A stretch of DNA of 64,000 nucleotides from Fibrella rubiginis. GTDB taxonomy: Bacteria; Bacteroidota; Bacteroidia; Cytophagales; Spirosomataceae. The notes under the pieces are model-generated. The model was not told the origin of the DNA. It worked only from the letters and a program-made list of their open reading frames with translations, and did not search any database. Position numbers and translations under genes: made by a program. The DNA is taken from contig NZ_JAFMYV010000001.1 of assembly GCF_017353185.1 (NCBI RefSeq), forward strand, positions 372,001 to 436,000, written 5' to 3'. This document shows, piece by piece, positions 51,193 to 59,316 of this stretch. Positions within the stretch are counted from its first letter, which is position 1, and each line of letters starts with the position of its first letter.

Positions 51193-53001
51193 CTACACCA
51201 GCATTTTCATGGGGTCTTCCAGGAAGCCTTTGAACGTTTGAAGGAAGGCCGCGCCGGTGGCACCGTCTACCACGCGGTGATCGCAGGAGAGCGTCACCTT
51301 CATGATGTTGACGGGCTTGGGGATTTCGCCTTCGAAGGCCACGCTTTGTTTAATGGCCCCTACCGCCAGAATACAGGCGTCGGGTGGGTTGATGATGGCC
51401 GTAAACTGGTCGATACCGAACATGCCGAGGTTGGAAATCGAGAACGTGCTGCCTTCCCAGTCTTTGGGTTGCAGCTTCTTGTCCTTAGCCTTACCCGCCA
51501 TCTCTTTCACCTCGCCCGCAATGGTCGAGAGCGTTTTGTGGTCGGCGTTGCGCACCACGGGTACCAGCAGGCCTTCATCTACGGCTACGGCCACGCCGAT
51601 ATTCACGTAGTTGTACTTCCTAATCTTGTCGCCCAGCCACGACGAGTTCACGTTGGGGTGCTGTTTCAGGGCCAGGGCGGCCGCTTTGATCACAAAATCG
51701 TTGAACGAAATCTTGACCGGCGACGCCGCGTTGACCTGTCCGCGCAGGGCCATCGCCTTGTCCATGGTGATTTCCATGGTGAGGTAGAAATGGGGCGCGG
51801 TAAACAGGCTTTCGCTCAGTCGACGGGCAATAGTCTTGCGCATCTGCGTGAGCGGAATGTCTTCGTAGTCGCCAGCGGCCACCGGTGTAGGTTGTACGGG
51901 CGGAATAGCCGGAGCAGGGGCGCTTTGGGCCGGTTGCGGTGCCGGAGCGGCAGGTGCTGGCGCGGCGGGTTGCGCGGGAGCAGCCGGTTTGGCCTGTGGT
52001 GCCGTTTGGGGATTGAACGATTCAACGTCGGCTTTTACGATGCGACCTTCGGGGCCGGTGCCGTGAATCTGCTTCAGGTCGATACCCTTCTGGTCGGCAA
52101 TGGCCTTGGCTAGGGGTGAGGCTTTCAGGCGACCGTTGGCATCGTGACCGTTTTCAGAGGCACCCGCGTACGACAAGTCCGTGGCGGCATTGGCGGGTAC
52201 GTCTGCCTGCGGATTTTGTTCGGCTGTGTCGTTACCGGAGGCAGATCCAGATTCATTAGCAGGACCCGAAGCCGGTGCTGAGGCGGGAGCCGGGGCAGAA
52301 GATGCGGCATCACCACCCCCTTTTCCGTCAAGCAGTACTTTGAAATTGGCCCCTTTTTCGCCGACTACGGCAATAACGGCATCAACGGCAACGGCTTCGC
52401 CTTCTTTCACGCCAATGTATAATAACGTGCCTTCTTCGTAGGCTTCCAGGTCCATGGTGGCTTTGTCGGTCTCGACTTCGGCCAGCACATCACCCGATTT
52501 TACGGCGTCACCTTCTTTTTTGTGCCACGCCACAATGGTGCCCTCCGTCATGGTGTCGCTCATCTTGGGCATACGGATCACGGTGGCATTGCCGGCATCG
52601 GCGGCGGGGGCGGCAGAGATCACTTCGGCGTCGCGCATACTGGTATTCACCTGCTTCGTATCGGCGGCAGCGGGCGCGGGGCTGTTGGCGGGTGGAGCGG
52701 TAGTGGGTTTTACCTCGGCGCTGCCGCCCGTGTTACCATTCAACAGTGCCTGGAAATCTTCGCCCTGCTGACCAATAACGGCAATAACCCCGTCTATGGG
52801 CACGGCCTGCCCTTTTTCAACGCCGATATAGAGCAGGGTACCTTCGTCATAGGCCTCCAGGTCCATGGTAGCTTTGTCGGTTTCGACTTCAGCCAGCACA
52901 TCGCCCGACTTGACGGTATCGCCTACTTTCTTATGCCATTCAGCGATCACCCCTTCGGTCATGGTGTCGCTCATTTTGGGCATACGGATTAATTCTGCCA
53001 T
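51193..53001 (-). CDS. Pyruvate dehydrogenase complex E2, dihydrolipoamide acetyltransferase
   Basis: 602 residues. Two lipoyl domains (about 1-80 and 140-220) each carry the lipoylated lysine in VETDKATMDLEAY. Alanine/proline-rich linkers flank a peripheral-subunit-binding domain (ASPLAKAIADQKGIDLKQIH, about residue 300). The catalytic acyltransferase domain ends with LSCDHRVVDGATGAAF, containing the active-site His and Asp. It makes acetyl-CoA from acetyl-dihydrolipoamide in the cytoplasm. E1 and E3 genes are not adjacent. A TAATTTTG element lies 36 bases before the ATG. Confidence 0.95.
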   Translation of the reverse strand: MAELIRMPKMSDTMTEGVIAEWHKKVGDTVKSGDVLAEVETDKATMDLEAYDEGTLLYIGVEKGQAVPIDGVIAVIGQQGEDFQALLNGNTGGSAEVKPTTAPPANSPAPAAADTKQVNTSMRDAEVISAAPAADAGNATVIRMPKMSDTMTEGTIVAWHKKEGDAVKSGDVLAEVETDKATMDLEAYEEGTLLYIGVKEGEAVAVDAVIAVVGEKGANFKVLLDGKGGGDAASSAPAPASAPASGPANESGSASGNDTAEQNPQADVPANAATDLSYAGASENGHDANGRLKASPLAKAIADQKGIDLKQIHGTGPEGRIVKADVESFNPQTAPQAKPAAPAQPAAPAPAAPAPQPAQSAPAPAIPPVQPTPVAAGDYEDIPLTQMRKTIARRLSESLFTAPHFYLTMEITMDKAMALRGQVNAASPVKISFNDFVIKAAALALKQHPNVNSSWLGDKIRKYNYVNIGVAVAVDEGLLVPVVRNADHKTLSTIAGEVKEMAGKAKDKKLQPKDWEGSTFSISNLGMFGIDQFTAIINPPDACILAVGAIKQSVAFEGEIPKPVNIMKVTLSCDHRVVDGATGAAFLQTFKGFLEDPMKMLV

Positions 53002-53036
53002 AATAGATTAGGATGCTTCTGTAGATCAACAACCCC

Positions 53037-53044
53037 CAAAATTA
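53037..53044 (-). promoter_or_regulatory. -7 element TAATTTTG for the E2 gene
   Basis: The minus strand reads TAATTTTG followed by GGGG, 35 bases before the start codon. It lies directly downstream of the hairpin at 53063-53174, so the E2 gene has its own promoter. Confidence 0.5.
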
Positions 53045-53062
53045 ACGGAAAAAGGGGTCTAA

Positions 53063-53174
53063 GGTTTAGGGTAGTTCAAGGTTTAAAGTCTAAAGTCCAA
53101 GGTTGGCTAACGCAAGAGTACATGCGTCAGCCAACCTTGGACTTTAGACTTTAAACCTTGAACTACCCTAAACC
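53063..53174. terminator. Junction hairpin with 52-bp arms and one mismatch
   Basis: Arms 53063-53114 and 53123-53174 around an eight-base loop. The basal words are GGTTTAGGGTAG, TTCAAGGTTTAAAGTC and TAAAGTCCAAGG; the apical module is GTTGGCTAACGCA / TGCGTCAGCCAAC. It contains the stop codon of the upstream lytic transglycosylase gene. Confidence 0.9.
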
Positions 53175-54307
53175 CACTCCCAGCGATGGCGGGGGCGGCT
53201 GCCGGTGCCGGGCGTTTGCCGCAGGAACCGGGGCCGACGGAACCGCAGCACCATCAGGCCGAGCAGTTTCGGGATGGGTTGCCCTTTCTGCTCGTTGGTC
53301 AGGTCAGTAGGACGGTTGCCATCGTTAGCAGGAAGGATACTGGCATAATTGACACCGGCCAGCAGAATTTCGGCCAGGGTAGGGGCGTCCAGAAAGGAAT
53401 CGCCCGTTTGGGGTCCCCAGGCCGGGTCGATATTCTCAATGTCGGCCAGTTCGGTATCGGTGCCCACCGCCACCGCCGAAGCAGGCCGTTTGCGGGTGCC
53501 AGGCAGAGGTTGCAGGTGGGCCGGCAGGGGACGGGTCAGGAACCCAAGCACCGCCGACGACAGGAGCAACCGGTACTGCTGTGGATTGGTCAGTAACTCT
53601 TTGTAAGCCAGCACCCGGTAGAGGTATTGGCTGGTTTCGCGATAGAGCTTCAGGTTAAAATAGCTGCTCTGCCGCTGTTGCAACATCCGGCTCTGTACAT
53701 GACCCAGCCCGCTGTTGTAGGCTGCTGCCACCAGCGTCCAGGAACCTAACTCATGGTACAGATCGCGGAGCAGCCGACAGACGGCCACCGTGGCTTTTGG
53801 CAGTTCATAGCGCTCATCCACCTCATCATTAACGATCAGCCCCAATTCACGGGCGGTTTCGGGCATGAGCTGCCAGTAGCCCGACGCGCCCTTGGGTGAT
53901 ACACAATTGTTGATGAGTGCACTTTCGGCCAGGGGGATGTATCGGAAATCGGGGGGGATGTTGAACCGCCGCAGAATGGGGTCAATCACCGGAAAAAACA
54001 CAGCAGCCCGTTTCCGGATAGCGTACAATTCTTCGCGCTCGGCCTGGCATTGCATCAGGTTCCGCATCCACTGCCGGGACACCGAAGCATTGTCGATGGG
54101 TACGGCTTCGCCGCAAAAATAAATGGGCACAAACCGCCGGGTAGTGTCGGCGTTGAGCAGCAGAGGGGTATTTAATTTCTGTGAAATAGCCAGCGGGCTA
54201 CCAGCCTTGTGCGTGGTATCGAGTTCAAAATTGGCCTCGATGGGCGCGGCGGCACTAGCTGGTTTGGCCAGTGCAATCAGGGCAGAGAATCCGACAGATT
54301 TTATCAA
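53168..54307 (-). CDS. Lytic transglycosylase (SLT domain, MltD-like)
   Basis: 379 residues. An N-terminal signal peptide (SVGFSALIALAKPASAAA) starts from a TTG; no ATG precedes the hydrophobic core in frame before a stop. The SLT domain (about residues 110-235) contains RYIPLAESAL with the catalytic glutamate, SPKGASGYWQLMPETARELG and VAAAYNSGLGHVQ. It cleaves the glycan backbone of peptidoglycan in the periplasm. No LysM repeats follow; the C-terminal 130 residues are low-complexity. The C-terminus runs into the hairpin arm. Confidence 0.88.
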   Translation of the reverse strand: MIKSVGFSALIALAKPASAAAPIEANFELDTTHKAGSPLAISQKLNTPLLLNADTTRRFVPIYFCGEAVPIDNASVSRQWMRNLMQCQAEREELYAIRKRAAVFFPVIDPILRRFNIPPDFRYIPLAESALINNCVSPKGASGYWQLMPETARELGLIVNDEVDERYELPKATVAVCRLLRDLYHELGSWTLVAAAYNSGLGHVQSRMLQQRQSSYFNLKLYRETSQYLYRVLAYKELLTNPQQYRLLLSSAVLGFLTRPLPAHLQPLPGTRKRPASAVAVGTDTELADIENIDPAWGPQTGDSFLDAPTLAEILLAGVNYASILPANDGNRPTDLTNEQKGQPIPKLLGLMVLRFRRPRFLRQTPGTGSRPRHRWEWV

Positions 54308-54584
54308 GATCGAGAGGTATTTGTTGATAGACTAAGACTAGTTACGGCGCTCATAAGTAACGCCGTAGTCCAAAAATCATTATGCAAAAATACCTGATTA
54401 TGTGGCGGTTGACAAATGGTTGTTCTGCGAATTATCCTACGGGATATAGTATGTAACCAAGTTTTGAGAGATTAATGAATCCACAAAAAAGCCGCCATAC
54501 AGCCTGTATACAAGGTTTTCGGCGGCTTTACAGAAGCAAGAAAATAGAATTTTTTCTAGAGAGTATTTTCCCTACATAATACTA
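54308..54584. other. Intergenic stretch with one terminator and no gene
   Basis: 277 bases between the lytic transglycosylase start and a small acidic gene. Apart from the terminator hairpin at 54488-54529 it is AT-rich and holds no coding frame of quality. It probably contains the transglycosylase promoter, but no TAnnTTTG was identified. Confidence 0.4.
54488..54529. terminator. Intrinsic terminator hairpin after the small acidic gene
   Basis: AAAGCCGCC (54488-54496) and GGCGGCTTT (54521-54529) with a 24-base loop, flanked by A's on the left, so it reads as stem plus T's on the minus strand. It serves the acidic-protein gene. Confidence 0.72.
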
Positions 54585-54857
54585 TCACTTCTTAGTATCG
54601 TCTTGTGCAGTTACACCACCCTCTGAGGCTTCTTCATCGCTCATATAGGTGCGCTCACCCATGTCATCATTCGCTTCGGCAGCGTTCTCATCGTCGGGCT
54701 GAGGGGCGGTTTGGCCTGTCACCACGTTAGGGTCCAGGCGGCTTACGCGGTCATCGCTGTCGGTGGCATCTGAGCGTTCCTGGTTGCGGGCCATCGTGCC
54801 CACAACACCCTGATTCTGGTCAATGCCAGCGTCGTAGTTGTCGGGTTTGTTTTCCAT
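54585..54857 (-). CDS. Small acidic, probably disordered protein
   Basis: 90 residues, rich in Asp, Glu, Asn, Gln and Gly, with no hydrophobic core, signal peptide or recognised domain. Segments such as DDENAAEANDDMGERTYMSDEEAS suggest an intrinsically disordered cytoplasmic protein. It is bounded by a terminator downstream and the 51-bp-arm hairpin upstream, so it is a single-gene unit. A comparable acidic protein is encoded at 58864-59193. Confidence 0.7.
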   Translation of the reverse strand: MENKPDNYDAGIDQNQGVVGTMARNQERSDATDSDDRVSRLDPNVVTGQTAPQPDDENAAEANDDMGERTYMSDEEASEGGVTAQDDTKK

Positions 54858-54900
54858 ACCAGACCTAACTGCGTGCCGGGTGTAAAGGTTACTGGGATTT

Positions 54901-55016
54901 GGGCTGGGGTGCGATGTCTCGGCCCCAACGTACCACGGACTTTAGTCCGTATGTATTCTGTTTCTTACGGACTAAAGTCCGTGGTACGTTGGGGCCGAGA
55001 CATCGCACCCCAGCCC
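54901..55016. terminator. Junction inverted repeat with 51-bp perfect arms
   Basis: Arms 54901-54951 and 54966-55016 are exact complements around a 14-base loop. The apical end holds ACGGACTTTAGTCCGT, itself a palindrome, so alternative small stems can form. The arm words GGGCTGGGGTGCGATG and CGTACCACGGAC differ from the GTTGGCTGACGC family. It lies between two minus-strand genes. Confidence 0.88.
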
Positions 55017-55023
55017 AATCCTT

Positions 55024-55659
55024 CTACCTCTCGTCTTCGGGCAGCGAGGGTGGGGGTGGAGCCAGTGGGGCGGGGGGCGTGAGGGGTACGTCGGCTTTGG
55101 TGAAACTCAGTCGGCGGCGACCCAGTAGGCGGAAAGCAAAAAACAGCACAATACACAGTACCGCTGCAAAGGCAACCAGCGGCAGAAAGACCATCAGCAC
55201 AGACAGCCCCAGCGAGGCAGCGTTTTCGCTCGTAGCCACCACGGGGTTGGCCAGTCCGCCGGTGGTGGCGGTAGATCCTAGTCGCAACAAACTGGTGCCC
55301 GCCTGCACAATTCCTGCCGAGCCACCACCCAACATCAGGCCCATACACCAGCGCACCATGCTATCATCGACGCGTAGAAACGACGTTGACAGCAACGTGC
55401 CCGCTATTACCGAAACGGGCATGGCGATGGCGTCGAGTATATTATCGACCCAGGGAATGTAGTAGGCCACCAATTCAACCGATGTAGCAATGCTCAGGCC
55501 AATGATGGCTGTCCAGCTACCGAGCCATTCGAAACCGGGCATAGTACCAATAAGGCCAAAGTGGGTTGCCGCTGCTGCCACGAGCATGGGTACAAAAATG
55601 CGGAAACCGCAACAAGCTGCCAGGCCAACGCCCACGCAGGCACTCATGATCCATTCCAT
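55024..55659 (-). CDS. DUF4126 family membrane protein
   Basis: 211 residues with about five predicted transmembrane segments. It opens with MEWIMSACVGVGLAACCGFRIFVPMLV and continues with PWVDNILDAIAMPVSVIAGTLL, the pattern of DUF4126 proteins, whose function is unknown. The C-terminal tail is proline-rich and polar (PLTPPAPLAPPPPSLPEDER) and probably cytoplasmic. It diverges from the ABC transporter gene. Confidence 0.85.
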   Translation of the reverse strand: MEWIMSACVGVGLAACCGFRIFVPMLVAAAATHFGLIGTMPGFEWLGSWTAIIGLSIATSVELVAYYIPWVDNILDAIAMPVSVIAGTLLSTSFLRVDDSMVRWCMGLMLGGGSAGIVQAGTSLLRLGSTATTGGLANPVVATSENAASLGLSVLMVFLPLVAFAAVLCIVLFFAFRLLGRRRLSFTKADVPLTPPAPLAPPPPSLPEDER

Positions 55660-55741
55660 ATTCAGTTCGGTAAAACTTTATAACGCCAAATAACTGTTAC
55701 TCTCCCGAACAATCGCCGAAAATGGGCGAAAATCTTACCCC

Positions 55742-57517
55742 GTGAGCGACGAACAAAAAAGCGGCGGACCAGCTTCCGGCCAGGTCTTCGATATTGCCAT
55801 TCTCAAGCGTTTGTATGACTTTGTACGGCCCTACCAGGGGCGTTTTTATGGGTTGGTGGGCGTGATTCTGCTGGGTGCCGCGCTGGCACCTATCACCCCG
55901 CTGCTTATTCGTCAAACCATTGATAATGACATTGCCGGAGCTAATTACGGCGGACTGGTCATGATGCTTTCGGTGATGGTGGGTGTACTGGTGATTCAGG
56001 CAGGGGTGCAGTTTGCCAACACCTACCTGTCGGGCTGGCTGGGGCAGCACGTGATCCGCGACGTGCGGGTGCAGCTTTACGACAAAATACTGAGCCTGCG
56101 CCTCAAATTTTTCGACAATACGCCCATCGGTCGGCTAGTGACGCGCACCATTTCCGACATTGAAACCCTGGCCGACGTATTCAGCGAAGGCATGGCAGCC
56201 ATTGCGGGCGACCTGCTGCAACTGATCCTCATCATCGGCGTAATGTTCTACACCGACTGGCGGCTGGCGCTCATCAGTTTGTCGATGGTGCCGCTGATGT
56301 TGCTGAGTACGTATGTGTTCAAAGAGAAAATCAAGGCATCGTTCAACGAGGTGCGCACGGCGGTGGCCAACCTCAACGCCTTTGTGCAGGAACACATTTC
56401 GGGCATGAACATTGTCCAGATTTTCAGCAGCGAAAAAATTGAGGCCGAAAAATTCCGCGTCATCAACGACGTGCACCGCAAGGCCAACATCCGGTCGATC
56501 TGGTACTATTCTATCTACTTTCCGGTGGCCGATATCCTGGCGGCGGCGGGTACGGGGCTGGTGGTGTGGTATGGAGCACGGCAGATTCTGAACGAACAGA
56601 TTTCGTTTGGCACCGTTACCGCGTTCGTGATGTTTATCAACCTCTTTTTCCGGCCCATCCGTATGCTGGCCGACCGGTTCAACACGCTGCAAATGGGCAT
56701 CGTCAGCGCCGACCGGATCATCAAGCTCCTCGACAGTGACGAATACACCGTCAACAACGGCACCCACGCCCCCGCCAACCTGCGCGGCGACGTGTCGTTT
56801 CGCAACGTCTGGTTTGCCTATAACGACGAAAACTATGTGCTGAAAGACGTATCGTTTGAGGTGAAGGCGGGTGAAACGGTAGCCTTTGTGGGCGCAACGG
56901 GCGCGGGTAAGTCATCCATTATCAACCTGTTAAGCCGATTTTACGACATTAACAAAGGCACGATCCAGATTGATGGTGTGAACGTGGAAGAATATGACCT
57001 CAAATCCCTGCGCCGCCACATCGGTGTGGTCTTGCAGGACGTGTTTCTTTTTTCTGAAACCATCGAGCGCAACATCACCCTCGGCGACCCGACCATCAGC
57101 CGCGAACAGATTATCGAGGCGGCCAAGCTGGTGGGCGTTCACGAGTTTATCATGCGGTTGCCTGGCGGGTATGATTACAACGTGCAGGAACGCGGGGCTA
57201 CGCTCTCGGTAGGGCAGCGGCAGTTGATTTCGTTTGTGCGGGCCATGGTGCAGAACCCCCGCATCATCGTGCTCGACGAGGCCACGTCGTCGGTCGATAC
57301 CGAAACGGAAGAACTGATTCAGGAGGCCATCAGCAAACTCATGCGCGGGCGTACGGCCATCGTGATTGCCCACCGCCTGAGCACCATCCAGAAAGCCAAC
57401 CAGATCATGGTTGTAGACCGGGGCGAAATCAAGGAGCAGGGCACTCACGAACAACTCCTGCAACTGGAAGGGTTCTACGCCAACCTCTACCGGATGCAGT
57501 ACAAAGAGATGGCGTAG
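55742..57517 (+). CDS. ABC exporter, MsbA-like (fused permease and ATPase)
   Basis: 591 residues. Six transmembrane helices of the type I exporter fold occupy about residues 20-320. The nucleotide-binding domain has Walker A GATGAGKSS (about 383-391), Q-loop VLQDVFLFSET, signature LSVGQRQ and Walker B IIVLDEATSSVD, with the H-loop IVIAHRLSTI. Half-transporter size means it works as a homodimer. MsbA-type lipid A or lipid export is possible, but drug or peptide export is equally consistent. It starts at GTG 55742. Confidence 0.92.
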   Translation: MSDEQKSGGPASGQVFDIAILKRLYDFVRPYQGRFYGLVGVILLGAALAPITPLLIRQTIDNDIAGANYGGLVMMLSVMVGVLVIQAGVQFANTYLSGWLGQHVIRDVRVQLYDKILSLRLKFFDNTPIGRLVTRTISDIETLADVFSEGMAAIAGDLLQLILIIGVMFYTDWRLALISLSMVPLMLLSTYVFKEKIKASFNEVRTAVANLNAFVQEHISGMNIVQIFSSEKIEAEKFRVINDVHRKANIRSIWYYSIYFPVADILAAAGTGLVVWYGARQILNEQISFGTVTAFVMFINLFFRPIRMLADRFNTLQMGIVSADRIIKLLDSDEYTVNNGTHAPANLRGDVSFRNVWFAYNDENYVLKDVSFEVKAGETVAFVGATGAGKSSIINLLSRFYDINKGTIQIDGVNVEEYDLKSLRRHIGVVLQDVFLFSETIERNITLGDPTISREQIIEAAKLVGVHEFIMRLPGGYDYNVQERGATLSVGQRQLISFVRAMVQNPRIIVLDEATSSVDTETEELIQEAISKLMRGRTAIVIAHRLSTIQKANQIMVVDRGEIKEQGTHEQLLQLEGFYANLYRMQYKEMA

Positions 57518-57519
57518 AG

Positions 57520-57643
57520 GTTTTTTTGACAGGATTTCAGGATTTGCAGGATGAACAGGATTTCTTTGTTCGCTGGTATGCCTGCCTCTGGATAAAAAGA
57601 AATCCTGTTCATCCTGCAAATCCTGAAATCCTGTCAAAAAAAC
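57520..57643. terminator. Junction hairpin with about 49-bp arms (CAGGATTT tandem words)
   Basis: Arms of about 49 bases at 57520-57568 and 57595-57643. Each arm is a tandem series of CAGGATTT, CAGGATTTG, CAGGATG and ACAGGATTT. Runs of seven T's and seven A's close the base, so a T-run follows the stem in both directions. It lies between two plus-strand genes, three bases after the ABC gene stop. Confidence 0.88.
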
Positions 57644-57660
57644 ATAAATCTCTCTCCTGA

Positions 57661-58833
57661 ATGGGTCTTTTACGTGTACTGCTGGCGGCGGCGGTGGTTT
57701 TTGTTCATGCCGGACCCATGCGCGGGTTTCCTACCATTGGCGGTAACCTGGCCGTGCAGGCATTCTATATTATTTCAGGGTTCTACATGGCCCTGATCCT
57801 CAACGAAAAATACATTGTTTCGTCGAAAACGGGCGCAGGTCAACTACGTGCGGGACAGGTGTACCGGCTATTTCTGACCAACCGGCTGTTGCGGCTGCTG
57901 CCCATTTACTACGCTACGCTGGCCATTATTGGCGTGGTTGCGCTGGTTATGTGGCTGACGCTGGGCGATATACGTCTCGAGTTTGTGCAGGCCGTGCGCA
58001 CCTATGGCGATCAACTATCAGTAGGCACGAAGGCGTTTCTGGCCACGGCCAATGCCGCCATGGTGGGGCAGGACTGGGTCAGTTTCATGACCCTCGACCC
58101 CACCACGCATGCCCTGATCTTTACCCGCGACTTTTCGACGGCACCCGTCAACCTCAACAATTTTCTCTTGGTGCATCAGGGCTGGACCATCGGGCTGGAG
58201 ATCACGTTCTACCTGATGGCCCCGTTTTTGGTTCGTCGAAAAAGCTGGCTGCTGATCCTGATTGTGGTACTGGCTACGGCTCTGCGGGTATATCTGCGCC
58301 GCCATTATGGACTCACGGGCCTGGCCTGGCAGTACCGGTTTTTCCCCACCGAAATTGCGTTTTTCATGCTCGGTGCGTTGGGCTATAAAGCGTACCGGGT
58401 GTTACGCAAAAAAGTTATACCGTTGTGGGTGAGGCAGTTGTGTTTGTATGGAACACTCAGTTTCACCCTGTTTTTCGGCGGAATCTTTCAGGTGGCCAAC
58501 CGGCTTGGCGTACCGCCCATTGCTATGTCTACGTTGTTTACGCTAACCATTGCAGCCTGCATACCGGTATTGTTCATCCACGGCAAAAACAACCGCCTCG
58601 ACCAGCGCATCGGCGATTTGTCGTACCCGCTCTACATTGTGCATTACATCGTTTTCGAGACGTTGCGGGCCTACCAGGTGGGTGGCGAATACACCAACCT
58701 CCTCACGCTGGCTATCTCACTGGTGCTGGCACTAGGGCTAAATCATTTCGTGGGCGAGCCCGTAGAAGCGCTCCGTCGCCGCATTTATGAACGCCGGAAG
58801 GCAACGGTGGCTGTTGTGGGAAGGAATGAATAA
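57661..58833 (+). CDS. Acyltransferase family 3 membrane protein (OafA-like)
   Basis: 390 residues with about ten predicted transmembrane helices. The N-terminal LLRVLLAAAVVFVHAG gives the Arg and His of the acyltransferase_3 motif, followed by NLAVQAFYIISGFYMAL. These enzymes O-acetylate surface polysaccharides, LPS or peptidoglycan using cytoplasmic acyl donors. The acceptor is unknown. Its position after an MsbA-like exporter fits envelope modification, but a 49-bp-arm hairpin separates the two. The stop lies in the next hairpin. Confidence 0.87.
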   Translation: MGLLRVLLAAAVVFVHAGPMRGFPTIGGNLAVQAFYIISGFYMALILNEKYIVSSKTGAGQLRAGQVYRLFLTNRLLRLLPIYYATLAIIGVVALVMWLTLGDIRLEFVQAVRTYGDQLSVGTKAFLATANAAMVGQDWVSFMTLDPTTHALIFTRDFSTAPVNLNNFLLVHQGWTIGLEITFYLMAPFLVRRKSWLLILIVVLATALRVYLRRHYGLTGLAWQYRFFPTEIAFFMLGALGYKAYRVLRKKVIPLWVRQLCLYGTLSFTLFFGGIFQVANRLGVPPIAMSTLFTLTIAACIPVLFIHGKNNRLDQRIGDLSYPLYIVHYIVFETLRAYQVGGEYTNLLTLAISLVLALGLNHFVGEPVEALRRRIYERRKATVAVVGRNE

Positions 58834-58857
58834 TGCATGATGCACTATTCATTCCTT
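58821..58857. terminator. Short junction hairpin (GGAATGAATAATGCA words)
   Basis: 17-base arms (58821-58837, 58841-58857), one mismatch, three-base loop. The left arm contains the TAA of the acyltransferase gene, and the hairpin ends seven bases before the stop of the convergent acidic gene. Confidence 0.75.
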
Positions 58858-58863
58858 TGTTCA

Positions 58864-59193
58864 CTACTTCTCCTCATCGGTAAGCCCGGCCCCGGTTGTG
58901 CCTTCGGTCGCTATTTTCTGAGGAGTACCCACACTCGGAGCCACGGGCGGCGCACCCGCCAGGCCCATCCCACTGCCATCAATGGCGTGTGCAAGAGCAT
59001 TGGCCAGGTCGTCAATGGCCGTTTCTTCGCCTGCTTTTGGCTTTTCAATACCCGACGGATTTACTTCGGCGGGCTGGTCGTTGGTAAGGCCGTCGTCCGT
59101 TTGATCAATCACCTGCTCATCGGCTTCGGGGTCTGTTTCCATGCCCGTGGGTACATCTTTCAATTCGCTGGGGTCATCTGCGTAGGTTTCCAT
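58864..59193 (-). CDS. Small acidic, probably disordered protein
   Basis: 109 residues with many Asp, Glu, Thr, Pro and Gly and no hydrophobic signal. A short helical amphipathic segment is possible at AIDDLANALAHAIDG. No known domain. It resembles the acidic protein at 54585-54857 in composition only. It is a single-gene unit enclosed by two hairpins and downstream of PBP1A on the same strand. Confidence 0.7.
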   Translation of the reverse strand: METYADDPSELKDVPTGMETDPEADEQVIDQTDDGLTNDQPAEVNPSGIEKPKAGEETAIDDLANALAHAIDGSGMGLAGAPPVAPSVGTPQKIATEGTTGAGLTDEEK

Positions 59194-59207
59194 AGGGTAG
59201 AGAAATA

Positions 59208-59304
59208 AGTTTAACGTTTAAAGTCTAACGTTTAAAGTTCGTTTTTGCTCATGGTAAAGAACAGCGGCAACGAACATTAAACATTGGACCTTTAACGTTA
59301 AACC
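59208..59304. terminator. Junction hairpin, imperfect (GTTTAAAGTC word family)
   Basis: Left 59208-59241 and right about 59270-59304 are complementary with several mismatches. The words are TTTAACGTTTAAAGTC and TAACGTTTAAAGTTCG. It lies between PBP1A and the acidic protein gene, both on the minus strand. It appears partly eroded compared with its perfect relatives at 42921 and 61995. Confidence 0.65.
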
Positions 59305-59316
59305 TCCTTTCTTACC

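Noticed and set aside
51181..52113. A 310-residue plus-strand frame opposite the pyruvate dehydrogenase E2 gene
   Set aside because: E2 motifs are unambiguous on the other strand; this frame is low-complexity (Arg/Gly/His-rich) and ends in a run of Ser/Arg/Gly.
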